From contig JANATG010000002.1 in the NCBI GenBank assembly GCA_029449235.1, positions 3,596,001 to 3,660,000 on the forward strand: a stretch of DNA of 64,000 bases. The letters are read 5' to 3'. Shown in pieces: positions 47,078-57,621 of this stretch (the first letter of the stretch is position 1; every line of letters begins with the position of its first letter). Under the pieces are notes generated by a model. The model was given only the letters and a program-made list of their open reading frames with translations. It searched no databases and was not told the DNA's origin. The position numbers were made by a program, and so were the translations under genes. This DNA comes from Linnemannia schmuckeri (taxonomy: Eukaryota; Mortierellomycota; Mortierellomycetes; Mortierellales; Mortierellaceae).

Positions 47078-48310
47078 TCAAGATCCGTGCTGGATGTATC
47101 CTTGGGGATCAGCCTGAGTGTGTTCTGGAGTGTACCCTTGAGGGACAAGCTGTGTGTGCCCTGGAGTGTATCCTTGGGGGTCAAGCTGAGCGAGTCCTTG
47201 GGTACCATGGCTAATGACTCCCATCTGGAACACAGGCGGCGCAACACTCGCACCTTGTGGGTTGACGCTGACATTGGCGTTTGCGCTCGCGTTAAAGTTA
47301 GCATTAGCCATAGCCTGCATCTCATTCTTCTCCCGTAACTTGACTTCCAGATCTTCGCGCAGTTTACGTAACCGTTCGGGCGTAATGGGTGTGTGACCAA
47401 ATCGACAGTTATCTCCTCGTTCACAAATACCCCGAAGATGGTAATACGTGCAGGGCTCCTCGCTGAGATCATGGGAGAACGGGCACATGTCTCCCTTGGC
47501 ACAAGAGCCAACCTTTTCAAAATTGCATACACCACGTGCCTTCCTGCTCGCCTCCCGCTTGCTTGCTGAGTCTGCTTCCTTGGCTGCCATTGCTGCCTGT
47601 TGAGCTTCAATATCGTGCTTAAACGTGCAAACCGCCTAACAGAATAAGACATGAGAATGAACAAATTAGAAAAAGCGGTTAGATCCGTGATTAACCAAGC
47701 AGAGACGAATTTGACAATGAAACACAATGATACGGATCAAATTTGAATCTTCAGCACACCTTTCGACATGTGCCTTGCAAAAAGTACACACAGTCTTTCT
47801 TGGGCACAAAGGGTGTCTGTTGGCGCTTCTGGTGAGGCTGTCCATTGTTACTGTTGTTGCCCTGGCTGTTTCGGTTCTGGTGCGACGCTTTTTGGATGTT
47901 ATTGTTGTTGTTGTTGTATTGATGTCCGTGCGGCGGCTCCTGCTGCTCTTGCTTGGGAGCTAGGGTTGTCGAGGATGAAGCGGTGTTGTCGCCAGGCGCA
48001 GCCAGTCCTGCTACCTGGGCCGCCAAAAGTTCTGCCTGTCGCTTCTGTTCTGCCAACATCTTCCTGCTCTGTTCTTGGAGGTCACGTTGAAGCATTTTGT
48101 TGGTATGTGTGACATGTTGAATCAAGAGTTCTGAAAAGTCGTCATCCTTGGACACGCCTACGAGTTCAGGTTGAGCATCCAGGTTCCGTGCAATCGTCTG
48201 TGGATCGAACTTCGATCTCTTATGATTCTATTCGATTACACATAAATGAAATTGATACCATTAGCATCAAGCATAGGACTTTGCGCTTAACAGCTAAACT
48301 TGTATGCTGC

Positions 48311-48349
<39 letters not shown>

Positions 48350-48905
48350 GGTCGCTTACCTTGCCTGGCTGAGCATTATTGTTGTTGTTTTTTCTCTTTG
48401 CTCCTTGCTTCTGATTAGTTGATGGTCCTGCTTGCTTGTTTGGCGTTGCTGTGTTTCTTTCTGAGGATGCAGTTGTCGATCCAGCTGGACCACCTTGATT
48501 GTTGCCGTTATTTTTTCTTTTGAGCTTGCGATTCCGCTTCTTAGCACTATTACTGAGATTGTTGGCTTTGGCGGTGTTGTTGCTGTGGTCGTTACTAGCG
48601 ATTGTGGCTGTAAAAGATGTTGGCGCTGGAAAGACAGCCTGTGCAGCTGCTGCGATATCTGATGGCACATTCTTTGGAATATGTGGGGTCGTGGCTGCTG
48701 TGGAAGGAGGGCGAGGAGGAGGCACGGTCGAAGTATTCGCAGGTGTTCCTGTGGAAGAAGGCGCAGGCTGAGTAGAAGCTGGTGGGGGACGGACACGCTT
48801 GAACTTTTTGGTTGCATTCCCTGAAGATGTGTGGACGTCAAGTGATGGCAGTACTGTCGACATGAGCGAGTCGAGTGACAACTTGGCTGGCGTCTGTCCT
48901 TCCAT
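47078..48905 (-). CDS. Triple CCCH zinc-finger protein
   Basis: Three exons (minus): 48905-48360, 48227-47760 and 47635-47078, giving 523 residues. Residues 1-180 are disordered with a nuclear-localisation-like KKRNRKLKRKN. After a coiled segment (TNKMLQRDLQEQSRKMLAEQ) and an Asn/Gln-rich stretch come three fingers: C-x7-C-x4-C-x3-H split by intron 2 (CVYFLQGTCRKAVCTFKH), C-x7-C-x5-C-x3-H (CNFEKVGSCAKGDMCPFSH) and C-x8-C-x5-C-x3-H (CTYYHLRGICERGDNCRFGH). This spacing is typical of RNA-binding CCCH proteins of the ZC3H4/6/8 kind. The C-terminus has three near-repeats of DPQGYTPxHTQ. Intron 1 begins gtaagcgac then C10 and T30 on the sense strand. Confidence 0.88.
48312..48351. repeat. A30-G10 homopolymer pair (sense C10-T30)
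   Basis: Thirty A directly followed by ten G on the plus strand, nine bases into intron 1 of the CCCH gene. Prone to slippage and sequencing error. Confidence 0.9.
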
Positions 48906-49022
48906 TGTTCTGTGGGTGGTGTTAGTTGTGGTTAGAGAGGAGTTGAATGCATAAAACTTAATAAAAAAAAAAAAAAAAGATGTGGTGACTGTCAATATTT
49001 ATTCTCACAAATCAAAACATCC

Positions 49023-50102
49023 CTACTGCTGCTGCTTTTGCTTGGCCATCATAAAGTACTTCTGACGGGCCTGGAAAGCTGATCGAGTACCAACAGCCGC
49101 CGCGACCTTGTGCCAATCATGGCCATATTCGTCAATGCCCTTTATAAGTCGCTCGGTCTCAAAGTCAGCCCATCTGCCCTCGGTGCCGCTCGCCAAAGTC
49201 TTGTAGGCATGACTCCGGCACTGAACGCCAGATCGAGTCTCAACAACCTTAGAGACCTTGTCCCAGTCCACCGTCGCCATATGGTCTCCATTGAGAGGCA
49301 GTCCGAGTTTGTTCAACACCACAGTTGAATCAGCCTTGGTTTCTGCAGCAACGCTCTCGGGGGTGGGCAGCTGTGATCGAACCGCCTTCTCCAGTCTTTC
49401 CAGTTCCTCCTTGGACCAGAAGCCATGTAGCCTCTCACTTGAGGGATTGATGATGGCCCACCGCCTCTTGCACGATGTAGCGGTCCGTCCTAAACTCTTG
49501 CCATTTACCGTTCCGTTCGCGATCTCCGGCCATGAAACATCCTTCTCCTTGCGATCCTTGAATCCGTACTCTTCCAGTCGCTTCAATAACCACTCATCCT
49601 CCTTGACGCCCCATGCCGACATTTGAACGCTGAGCCGTGGTTTCTTGACGATAGTGCCCTTGTTGTGCTCCTCTGTGCGAAGACGCGCCATTCGGGTATC
49701 GAGAGAACAGATCGATCGAAGGGGAAAGTGTGTGTGGACGTCGTAAGAGGAGTATCCTTGGCGGACGAACTTTAGCAGTGTTTCCTTTTCATCCTCAGTC
49801 CATCGGGGTCGCTTCGGGTTTAGGAGGTGGTATTGTCCGCGGATGTGTCTTGATGGTCTGCTGCGTTTGTCGATATCCTCCAGCTTTGAAGAGTTGTCCT
49901 GTGAGGGAGTGATGGTGCCGTTGTTGCTGCTCGTGGGGGTGTCTTCCAGTTGTGATGTTGTAAGCGACGGGCTGTAGAATCGCCGCGTCACATTGCTAAT
50001 CGAGAGGAGGCTCCTGAACGGGTTACAAGAACTTTGCGTCCGCTCATGAGAGAGACTGCTGGTCAAGGCCTGGAAGAGCCGCTGGTTCCTTTGAAGCGAC
50101 AT
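49023..50102 (-). CDS. Four-repeat Myb/SANT protein with mitochondrial-type presequence
   Basis: One exon, 359 residues, start at 50102 (MSLQRNQRLFQAL). Upstream in-frame codons to 50294 have no supporting features. Residues 1-45 are Arg/Ser-rich, nearly free of acidic residues, and end SNVTRRFYS, a good match to a mitochondrial cleavage site. Four Myb/SANT-like repeats follow: RPRWTEDEKETLLKFV (about 95-140), WGVKEDEWLLKRLEEYG to SCKRRW (about 160-218), GFWSKEELERLEKAV to VQCRSHAYK (about 225-310) and RWADFETERLIKGIDEYGHDW to FQARQKYF (about 312-352). A DNA-binding role is inferred; the combination with an import signal suggests organellar action, but dual or nuclear location is possible. 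Confidence 0.82.
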   Translation of the reverse strand: MSLQRNQRLFQALTSSLSHERTQSSCNPFRSLLSISNVTRRFYSPSLTTSQLEDTPTSSNNGTITPSQDNSSKLEDIDKRSRPSRHIRGQYHLLNPKRPRWTEDEKETLLKFVRQGYSSYDVHTHFPLRSICSLDTRMARLRTEEHNKGTIVKKPRLSVQMSAWGVKEDEWLLKRLEEYGFKDRKEKDVSWPEIANGTVNGKSLGRTATSCKRRWAIINPSSERLHGFWSKEELERLEKAVRSQLPTPESVAAETKADSTVVLNKLGLPLNGDHMATVDWDKVSKVVETRSGVQCRSHAYKTLASGTEGRWADFETERLIKGIDEYGHDWHKVAAAVGTRSAFQARQKYFMMAKQKQQQ

Positions 50103-50556
50103 CGGGAAAGTGTGGGTAAAGTTGGAAACTGATGCAAGCAGAGAAAATAAATATACGCACAATACGCCTGGTACACGTGATTTGTGGATATATCTTGGGC
50201 GAAAGCCGCCTTCGTTCTGCGCAATCAACCTAACACTCAACACGCGGCACCCTTGTGACCATTGGCAACTGTCAGCCACAAAGAGCACGTTCACGACTTT
50301 TAATACGTTTTGTTGAAATAACTTTCAAGTGATACATGCGTAAAGCTCAGTGACAGTTACGCTAAGGTTTGCTCATGAACACGCGTCCAACGATCTTGCA
50401 ATATTCTTCCTGACATTAATCATACAATCTTCCTTCAGTCTCGCGTTCATTCCTATCCAGTGTCACATGGTCGCATGCAGGCATCTGCAAGGATGGTTAT
50501 TTGTAAGTGCCTATTGAGCTTTATTGCTTTACGGATGAATGACAAACCCAAAATAT
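50103..50556. other. Intergenic region upstream of the SANT gene, downstream of RPL12
   Basis: Contains one CACGTGA (50174-50180) about 70 bp upstream of the SANT gene start. Otherwise featureless. Confidence 0.4.
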
Positions 50557-51169
50557 TTAAGCCTCCTGTTACCATGAAACAGAAAAGAGAACGGGTTAGT
50601 GATATTGAACAAGAGACGCGGAGTACTATCAAACATTGCAGGCTGAAAAAAAACAAGAGAAAAAGAAAAATAAAACTTACAGGGATCTCGACCTCACCGG
50701 CATCGATGGCATCACCAAGGTCCTTGGGGTTCTGACCGTCAACGGTGCATCCGACCGAGAAGGCAGTTCCGAGGATCTCCTTGACGGTTCCGGAGAGCTC
50801 ACGGGCCAAGGACTTGGGGCGCATGATGCGGGCAATCTCGATAACATCATCGAGAGAGATGTTGCCGTTGTGCTTGATGTTCTTCTCCTTCTTGCGGTCA
50901 CGGGGAGCCTCCTTGAGGGCCTTGATGACAAGGGACGAAGCCGAGGGGACGACCGAGACGGCAGCCTGACGGTTCTGGATGGTCAACTGAACGGTGACAC
51001 GGAGACCCTTCCAGTCCTGGGTGGCCTTAGCGATATCTTCACCGACCTTCTTGGGCGAAAGACCGAGAGGACCAATCTTGGGGGCAAGAGCAGAGGAAGC
51101 TCCGACCTCTCCTCCGGTGGCACGGAGGTAGATGATCTTGATCTCGTTGGGGTCCAGCTTTGGTGGCAT
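50557..51169 (-). CDS. RPL12: 60S ribosomal protein L12 (uL11)
   Basis: A large-subunit stalk-base protein. Two exons (minus): 51169-50681 and 50565-50557. The second exon is only GAG GCT TAA, which gives the ending GEVEIPEA and exactly 165 residues, the standard eukaryotic length. Reading through the donor CCT|gtaagt would add a hydrophobic tail not found in the family. The start MPPKLDPNEIKIIYL and the glycine-rich GGEVGASSALAPKIGPLGLS are canonical. Codon use is biased to C-ending codons as in RPL7. Confidence 0.96.
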
Positions 51170-51673
51170 GCTGTTGGGGAGTTTTTTTTTTTGTGTTTTG
51201 AAAACAGAAGGTGGTTCTTGGTGAGTTGTTGGTTCCACAGTTGCTTTCGTCAAAGCTCCTGCTCTGCGTTTTCCCGTTCAGTGTCTAGGTAAACTATTCC
51301 CATGCGGTCCAGGTCGCAATCAAAGCTTCATCTCTCCTGAGGGGTTAAAAAAATGCCAATTCCTTCCTGACATGGTTTCCAGATAACTAGCGATAACAGT
51401 TGGGCCCAACAGTGTCGCTGATGATCTTTTGGATGGATAGATGCATTAACGGATGCCTCTGACGGATAGAGCTGGTCGATGGATCCTTTGGGTGTGTGAA
51501 TGGGTCCTGCACGTGACCCTTACATGAAAGATCTGAAAGAGTAAGAAAAAGGTCGATCAAAGTCTTGTTTCTCACCAGCTAAAATACACACCAAAAGCGG
51601 AGTTTAAAAATTGATGATTTCAAAGTGGCGAAGCGATTGTACTGTTTTGGTTTATTTATGATAATGATACACT
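51170..51673. other. RPL12 upstream region and PPR gene 3' flank
   Basis: A CACGTGA at 51510-51516 lies about 340 bp upstream of RPL12. A GGATAGATGCATTAACGGATG-like near-repeat of GGATxGA occurs around 51432-51482. No gene seen. Confidence 0.4.
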
Positions 51674-53290
51674 TTAGTGGCTCGACACTGCCAACTCTTT
51701 CTCCTCCTCGTCCTGACTACGAGCACTCTGTGATGCAAGACCACTACGACGAGCACGGACGAGATCCCAATTCTCCTGAAGAGCCTGGATTTCCGCCTCA
51801 ACTCCACGTCTCCGCTTCATGGCCGCCAGAGTTCTCCTGAACATGGGATCGCTTGGCTCGAGGTTGTAGCCCTCTTGCATAATCTTGATCCACTTGGCCG
51901 CACGACCCCACCGGTTCCTCGAGGCAATGAGCTCGTTGTTGATCAGGATCTTAAACGTATCAAAGTCGGGTCCGCAGACTTGTCCTGCTGTAGATGTTCC
52001 TGTATGTGCTTCTGACTCTGCGCTCGACTCGACGTTCTTCTGCACTTGTGCATTGCCACTGCTCTTGACCCTCTCCAAGTTCTGCCCGATCTGCACCAGC
52101 TCTCTGAAGAGATCCATAGCATCGCCGTCGCGCCGGGCAAGGAAAGCAAACTTGATCATCTCATTGTAGGTCCTAGTCGTAGGGACGAGACCAAAGAGTC
52201 GTACGTGGCTGTCAAACATGGCTCGAAGGTCCTCCAGATCCTGGGTATAGGCGTAGTACGAAAAGAGGGTGTGGATGTTCTGGAGTGATGGGGTGAGTTT
52301 CTCCTTGTGGTCGACCTTGGTAGACTTGTTGGACTTTGATGTAAGCGCTCCTCCATGCAGCGACCTCGCACGTTGCCCGAGAGGAATGACCATCGACTCC
52401 TCCGAAAAGCTGCTGCTCTGGTTGTGTTGAGATCCTGTGGCGCCCATCGATGTTGTGATAAAGTTGGTGCGGAAAGTCGTCTCAACAGCCTGCCAGTTCT
52501 TCATAGCGGTATGGATCTGGAGGATAAAGTCCCAGCTCATGGTGTCGGGCTTGACACCTGCCCGCCTCATGCCATTGATCGTCTCCAAGGCCAGTCCAAT
52601 GTTCTTCCTGGAGACGCACGACTGCAGGACCAGATTATAGGTGTGTAGTGTTGGCTGAATCAGGGTTCCATTACCCGAGCTCGAGCCAGCAGCGGCAACT
52701 GCATCAGTGGCATGAACGGCCTTTTCCCGCATCTCTGTCCACGTCGAGTCGACCAAGTGGTACTGCCTGATCCCGACAAAGAGTTCCAGACGGGCTGTGT
52801 AGTCGTTCATGTTGGGTTGGATATGACACTGCAACATTCCTGTCCAGACCTGCTCGAATCGCTCTGTCAATGTAGCTGCCTCGCGCCTGGTATATCGGAT
52901 AGGGTTCTCGGGACGAATGCTCTGAAGAAGTAGTGTGTGATGGATGGGAAGAAGAGATGACAATTGACCGGCACGACTTAGCACAGAGTAGACCATCCAA
53001 GCGGTATCCTGGTCCTTGCTTTGAATGGCGGCTAAAAGCGGGGCGGCGTTGGCGTAAGAGGAGGATGTCTTGAGGGCATGAGGATATTGTGGAAATTGGG
53101 AGGCGAGGTTTTTGGCATCAGCATCCTTGTCAGCGGCAGTCTTGGAGGCGGATGCATCGGCCAAGAGAGGCGAAGGAATAGAGTCCTGGCTGCGTGAAAA
53201 GAAACTGAAGGTCGACTGGTGACGTCTTGTAAGGGTGTGTCTTGACCGAGCATGAGCGAAGATGCGAGTGCAGATCTTGTGAGAGGCCAT
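51674..53290 (-). CDS. Mitochondrial pentatricopeptide-repeat protein
   Basis: One exon, 538 residues. The start at 53290 (MASHKICTRIFAHARSR) gives a basic presequence ending HQSTFSFFSRSQ, typical of mitochondrial import. PPR-like helical repeats are visible: LLAAIQSKDQDTAWMVYSVL, PTLHTYNLVLQSCVSRKNIG, LALETINGMRRAGVKPDTMS, TRTYNEMIKFAFLARRDGDA and DFDTFKILINNELIASRNRW. Such proteins bind organellar RNA. Charged C-terminal tail (SQDEEEKEL). I cannot tell which mitochondrial transcript it serves. An in-frame upstream ATG at 53425 is less likely because it would bury the presequence. Confidence 0.87.
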   Translation of the reverse strand: MASHKICTRIFAHARSRHTLTRRHQSTFSFFSRSQDSIPSPLLADASASKTAADKDADAKNLASQFPQYPHALKTSSSYANAAPLLAAIQSKDQDTAWMVYSVLSRAGQLSSLLPIHHTLLLQSIRPENPIRYTRREAATLTERFEQVWTGMLQCHIQPNMNDYTARLELFVGIRQYHLVDSTWTEMREKAVHATDAVAAAGSSSGNGTLIQPTLHTYNLVLQSCVSRKNIGLALETINGMRRAGVKPDTMSWDFILQIHTAMKNWQAVETTFRTNFITTSMGATGSQHNQSSSFSEESMVIPLGQRARSLHGGALTSKSNKSTKVDHKEKLTPSLQNIHTLFSYYAYTQDLEDLRAMFDSHVRLFGLVPTTRTYNEMIKFAFLARRDGDAMDLFRELVQIGQNLERVKSSGNAQVQKNVESSAESEAHTGTSTAGQVCGPDFDTFKILINNELIASRNRWGRAAKWIKIMQEGYNLEPSDPMFRRTLAAMKRRRGVEAEIQALQENWDLVRARRSGLASQSARSQDEEEKELAVSSH

Positions 53291-53747
53291 AGTGGATAAG
53301 ACGTGACTGCAGGACGATCCTGTAGACTTGTATGTATCGTGTGCAAGTAATGCAAAAGGAAGGGGTGATGAAGAGTGGAGAGGTGACGACGATTGCACTA
53401 CAAACGAGAGATGATGCAAGGGCAAGGTCGAGTCGATCAGGGTGTAGATGAGCAGATCAACCGTTGCGACTCGAACCGTTTTGTTTTCAGTTTCTGGCTA
53501 TTCACTTAAGGGTGAGCGCTCTCAAAAAACACAGTCTAAATCGCCTTTTTTGAACAAAAAAAAACTGGCGCTCCTCCCATTTCATGCGCTTGTGAATAAT
53601 ATTACGAGAAAAGTCTATGCTTGTTTGTTTAATGCAGGTGTTGAAAAGGGAATAATGTAGTAGAGAGATGAAGGATTATGGTACATAGTTTGAAATGCGG
53701 AAATAAAAATAGCTGAAAAACAACGAGGAACCCAAAAAGTATCGTCT
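53291..53747. other. Intergenic region, helicase 3' end and PPR upstream
   Basis: Both genes are on the minus strand; this interval holds the PPR promoter side and the 3' UTR of the helicase is below 53748. An A9 run lies near 53557. No gene supported. Confidence 0.4.
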
Positions 53748-56013
53748 TTAGCGACGACCACCACGGCCTCCACGGAATCCTCCACCGCCGCCACCGCGAC
53801 CACCACGGAAACCACCGCGTCCGCCGCCACGTCCACCACCATAGCCGCCACGTCCGCCACCGTTACCTCCACGGTGGTCGTTCATGCGCTGCTCGAGTTC
53901 AGGGAGGGTCTTGGCGACCTCCAACTTGATGTTGTCGAGATCGGTCCACTTGTTTCCGGCAAGGAAGATGTTGTTGTTGTCGTCAACCTCGAGCTTCTCA
54001 GAAACGACATCGAAAACGACACCGGTCATGTCCTTGGTCATTCTCATGCCTTTAACATCCTCATAGCCTAGCTTGGGGAAGTTGCGGGTCAAAATGTTGC
54101 GGACATATCCAGAGTGCTGGATCTCGTGCGAGAGACGGAAGATCAAGGTAGTGTAACCCTCAGCAGCCGACATGAGCGAGCGGGCACGGACACCGGCACC
54201 GTATCCAGAAATGTGCGCGAGAGCGGCAGCCAAGGCCTCAGTGGCATCGCCATTGAAGTTCTCGGCAATCATGGACTCAGCAATGGGCTTGAACATGGGG
54301 ATGACGTTCTTGACGACCTTGCCTACAATGTCAGCGGCATCCTGGGCAGTGGCGGCGATAATGTCCTGGGGCTGAGGGGGACCAGCCTTGACCATCTCCA
54401 TACCAGCACGGCGCTGAATGTTCTGGATCATGTATTCCTCCTGGGCCTTGAAGAAGGTAACACAGACACCCTTGCGACCAGCACGACCAGTACGACCGGA
54501 ACGATGAACGTAGGTCTCGACATCCTTGGGGGGCTGGCAGTTGATGACAAGATCGACCATGGGAATATCAATACCACGAGCCAAGACATCTGTGCAGATA
54601 ATGCACTTAACCTTGGCTTCACGGAATCCCTGGAGGGTGAGCTCACGCTGGGCCTGGGGGATATCTCCGTGAAGAACCTTGGCATCGGCTCTGAGCTTAT
54701 CGGTCAAGGCGAGCTCATCGGCCTCGGCCTTGGTGTTGGCGAAAATGACGGTCAAACCACGGTTACCACCATAGACAGCGACGACATCTCCAATGACGTC
54801 CTTGCGCGACTGCCAGGTCGAAGGAATGGCGTAATGGCGAATGTTCTCGTTGGTCTTGACACGGGAGTTTCCGACCAAGTCGACGTTGATGTACTTGGGG
54901 TCGAGGTACTTCTCGACAGTGCGCTTGATCCACTCGGGGGCGGTGGCGGAAAAGAGCAAAGTCTGGTGCTTGGGGGCAGAGGCGCCGCGAGACTCCTTCT
55001 GAGTCTGAACGTGCTGAAGAACCTGCTCCATGTCGTCGGCGAATCCAATGTCCAACATCTGATCAGCCTCATCCAAGCAGACGAAGCGAAGTGAGTCCAG
55101 ACGGAGGTTGCCGCGGTTGATGTGATCCAAGACACGACCAGGGGTACCAATGATAACATCGACACCGCCACGAAGAGCAGTGGTCTGCTCGTAGATGGGG
55201 GTACCACCGTAAACGCAAATGGACTTCAGATTGGGCGAAATGCTGGTAAACTCGTTCGAAACCTGGATAGCCAAATCACGGGTAGGGGCTGTTTTGAAAA
55301 AGCGGAGGGTAGATGGTTAGTTTTCCAATCTTGGAATAGTCAGTCAGAGCATAAGTGCAACTGAAAATTATACGTACTAAGGACGAGGACACGGGGGGAG
55401 CGGCCATGGCCAGCAGAGACGTTGTCCTTGAGCAAAACCTCGACCATGGGAAGAGCGAAAGCCAAGGTCTTTCCGGTACCGGTTCTGGCACGTCCGAGGA
55501 CATCGTTTCCGTTGTAGATGTAATCGAAGGTCTCGGCCTGAATAGGGAAGAGGGCGTTGATACCACGGACACCGAGGGCAGCGACGGTGGCGGGTGAGAT
55601 TCTGTAGGTGCTCAAGCGCAAGTTCTCGGGGATCTCGTCATGGGCCTCCTGCTCTGCGCCAGGCTCAGGGGTGGTATCGCGGGGAGTCTCAGCAGGGGAA
55701 GGAGTCTCGATGCGGGCCTTCTTGAAGCCAGGCTTGACCTCCTCCTCCGAGTCAGACTCGGCCTTGCGAGACTTTTTCTCCTTTTTTTCCTTCTTCTCCT
55801 TCTTTTCCTTCTTCTCCTTCTTCTCCTTCTTTTCCTTCTTTTCCTTAACCTCCTAAAATGCATAGGTTAATAAGGGAGTCAGAGGTGATTGTTAGTTTTG
55901 TTGTTGTCAAAAGTAGATAAAAAGTAGTGGAAACGAGCTGTGAAGAAAGGCGAGTGTACCTTCACGTTCTTGATGTCAACGACATCAGCGGTTATCGTCT
56001 CGAGAGCAGGCAT
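53748..56013 (-). CDS. DEAD-box RNA helicase with GUCT domain and RGG tail (DDX21/Gu type)
   Basis: Three exons (minus): 56013-55960, 55852-55378 and 55288-53748, giving 689 residues. The N-terminus has about eight EKK/KKE units, then a disordered stretch. All helicase motifs are present: ARTGTGKT (I), TPTRDLA (Ia, across intron 2), GGTPIYEQ, TPGRVLDH, DEAD (II), SAT (III), DVLARGIDIP and HRSGRTGRAGRKG (VI). After the core comes the GUCT domain (ALAAALAHISGYGAGVRARS, VKGMRMTKDMTGVVFDV), a marker of the Gu/DDX21-DDX50 and plant RH7 group, and a Gly/Arg-rich RGG tail (about 635-689) that binds RNA. A nucleolar role in ribosome biogenesis or RNA unwinding is inferred from family. Confidence 0.94.
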
Positions 56014-56361
56014 TATGTATATAGAGTGGGGAGGATGAGTGAGGGAGGGGAGAGGTGAGGTGATGAAAGGAAGGGATGAGGGGTTCAAAAAAAATAAAAG
56101 CTTCGAGCTTAAGGCACCAAAAAAAAAAAAAAAAAAAAAATGCATAACACGCCAAGCCACAAGATACAACTACTGTGACCGTTTTATCACTCCTTTGGTC
56201 TGTGCGCCAGGTTCCTGGATGCAAGTCTGCAAGAGTTAAAGTGTTCATTTTTGCCAAACTGGTGGGTAATATCTCTTTGAAACTTTCTTGTCATCTACTC
56301 CGCCGTTATTTCTTCCTTGGCCTCCTTTTGCACTACAGTATCCTTAGACATCTTTCCAAGC
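56014..56361. other. Helicase promoter and CDC8 3' flank
   Basis: An A20 run at about 56120-56140. Nothing else recognised. Confidence 0.4.
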
Positions 56362-57400
56362 TCAATCCATGAACATATCCTCAAGGAGGACATCCTCCTC
56401 CTCAGCAAACCTGCCATCTTGTTCGCCAACACGAATCTTTTCCTCAGCCTCCTTCAAAATCTTGTAGTGCATATTCTGCACCGTTTCCCGAGCATCAACC
56501 ATCACCCATTCTTTCCCTTTCAACCGTAAAAACACCTCCCGAACTCTCTCCTGCAGCTCACGTTTTTCGTAACGTTCATCGCCAAACCCTCCGCGCTTCT
56601 CGGCTTCGGCTGTGGGGAGATCCAAGAAGAAGGTCAGATCTGGTCGGACCAATCCTTTATCAGGATTCTTGCACCACGTCAAATCAAGGCCCTATTTTTA
56701 ATTTATGCAGATAGATGTTAAAGCAAGGCGAGAAATTGATCCAGTCTGGTAAATATTTTCATCTGCGTGGAAAGTGTGTTGTCGATAGAAACAGATAAAA
56801 ACGCGACACATCAAGAAGCGCACCTTGGCGGTTGAAAAGGCGACTCCTGAGTACGCATAGCGATCCACGACCAGATGGGTTCCTGCCTCCAGTTTACGCT
56901 TCATAGATTGCCTACATGAACGAATTGAAGAAGAGTCTCGGTGAGTGTTCTTCATTCATATGCTGGCTGATGGTAAGGTACACCTCAGTTGATGCATCTC
57001 TTTCTCGAGGAAGCACAACTTACATGGCCTCCCAACGGTTTGCCGAAAAGAGCAGATGAATAGCTTTGTCGTCTAACTCCTTGGCGTTGGTCAGGTAAGC
57101 ATGAATCATCTGTCCAATCGTCGTGGTCCTATCTGATCCATATTAGAAAATACGCCGCAATGAGTTGGCTGACTTTCTGTCAGCTACCTAATACACATTG
57201 TCTTTATAGAACGCGGAGTAAAATACTTAGCAGCAAACGCGACTGTAAGCGGGTTCTCTTTTTTTTTTTTTTTTACCTGGAAATTTGCACAGCTCGACGG
57301 AATGACCTTTATCCTTTAATGCGGCGACGAGCATGGCGCATTGGGTCGACTTTCCAGCGCGGTCACATCCTTCGAGCAAAATAAAACGTCCTCGAGCCAT
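56362..57400 (-). CDS. CDC8: Thymidylate kinase
   Basis: Phosphorylates dTMP to dTDP with ATP. Four exons (minus): 57400-57277, 57132-57024, 56911-56824 and 56691-56362, giving 216 residues, the same size as yeast Cdc8. The P-loop is EGCDRAGKST (10-19). Joining exons 1 and 2 gives KFPDRTTTIGQMI with the DRTT nucleotide-monophosphate motif; exon 3 supplies VVDRYAYSGVAFSTAKG. The C-terminal part carries DLTFFLDLPTAEAEKR (lid region) and VREVFLRL. The C-terminal 20 residues are acidic (EEEDVLLEDMF). Intron 1 starts gtaaaaaaa with a long A run on the sense strand. It is head-to-head with PYM. Confidence 0.96.
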
Positions 57401-57621
57401 ATTCTTCCTGTCTATGTCTGAATGCGTCTACTGTTGGCCGTTCGTTATTGGAAAAGAAAAGAGATGGCTCCATTCCGAACCCATCGCCTTTTTTTTTTTG
57501 ACCAGTAGACGTGTGACTGTGGTGCCAAAATCATTATTTCTTTTCTTTTTCTCCTTGGCTTGAACAAAAGGTCAAACAACACCTCACTCAAACACAGGAC
57601 ACCGTCAACACACCAGACAGA
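57401..57621. promoter_or_regulatory. Bidirectional promoter region, CDC8/PYM
   Basis: Only 221 bp separates the two start codons. It has a T11 run (57488-57498) and a CT-rich stretch toward PYM. No MluI cell-cycle box (ACGCGT) is present, although many fungal thymidylate kinase genes are S-phase regulated. Confidence 0.5.

Noticed and set aside
46876..47727. N-terminal extension of the antiporter, as the frame stays open to 47727
   Set aside because: The extension lies antisense-frame over the exon of the neighbouring CCCH gene and has no membrane or signal features; the first helix starts right after the ATG at 46875.
50453..50680. C-terminal extension of RPL12 by reading through the intron
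   Set aside because: The donor CCT|gtaagt and the three-codon terminal exon give the canonical 165 residues.
53874..55094. Long plus-strand frames opposite the helicase gene
   Set aside because: They are mirror frames produced by the biased codon use of the helicase on the minus strand.
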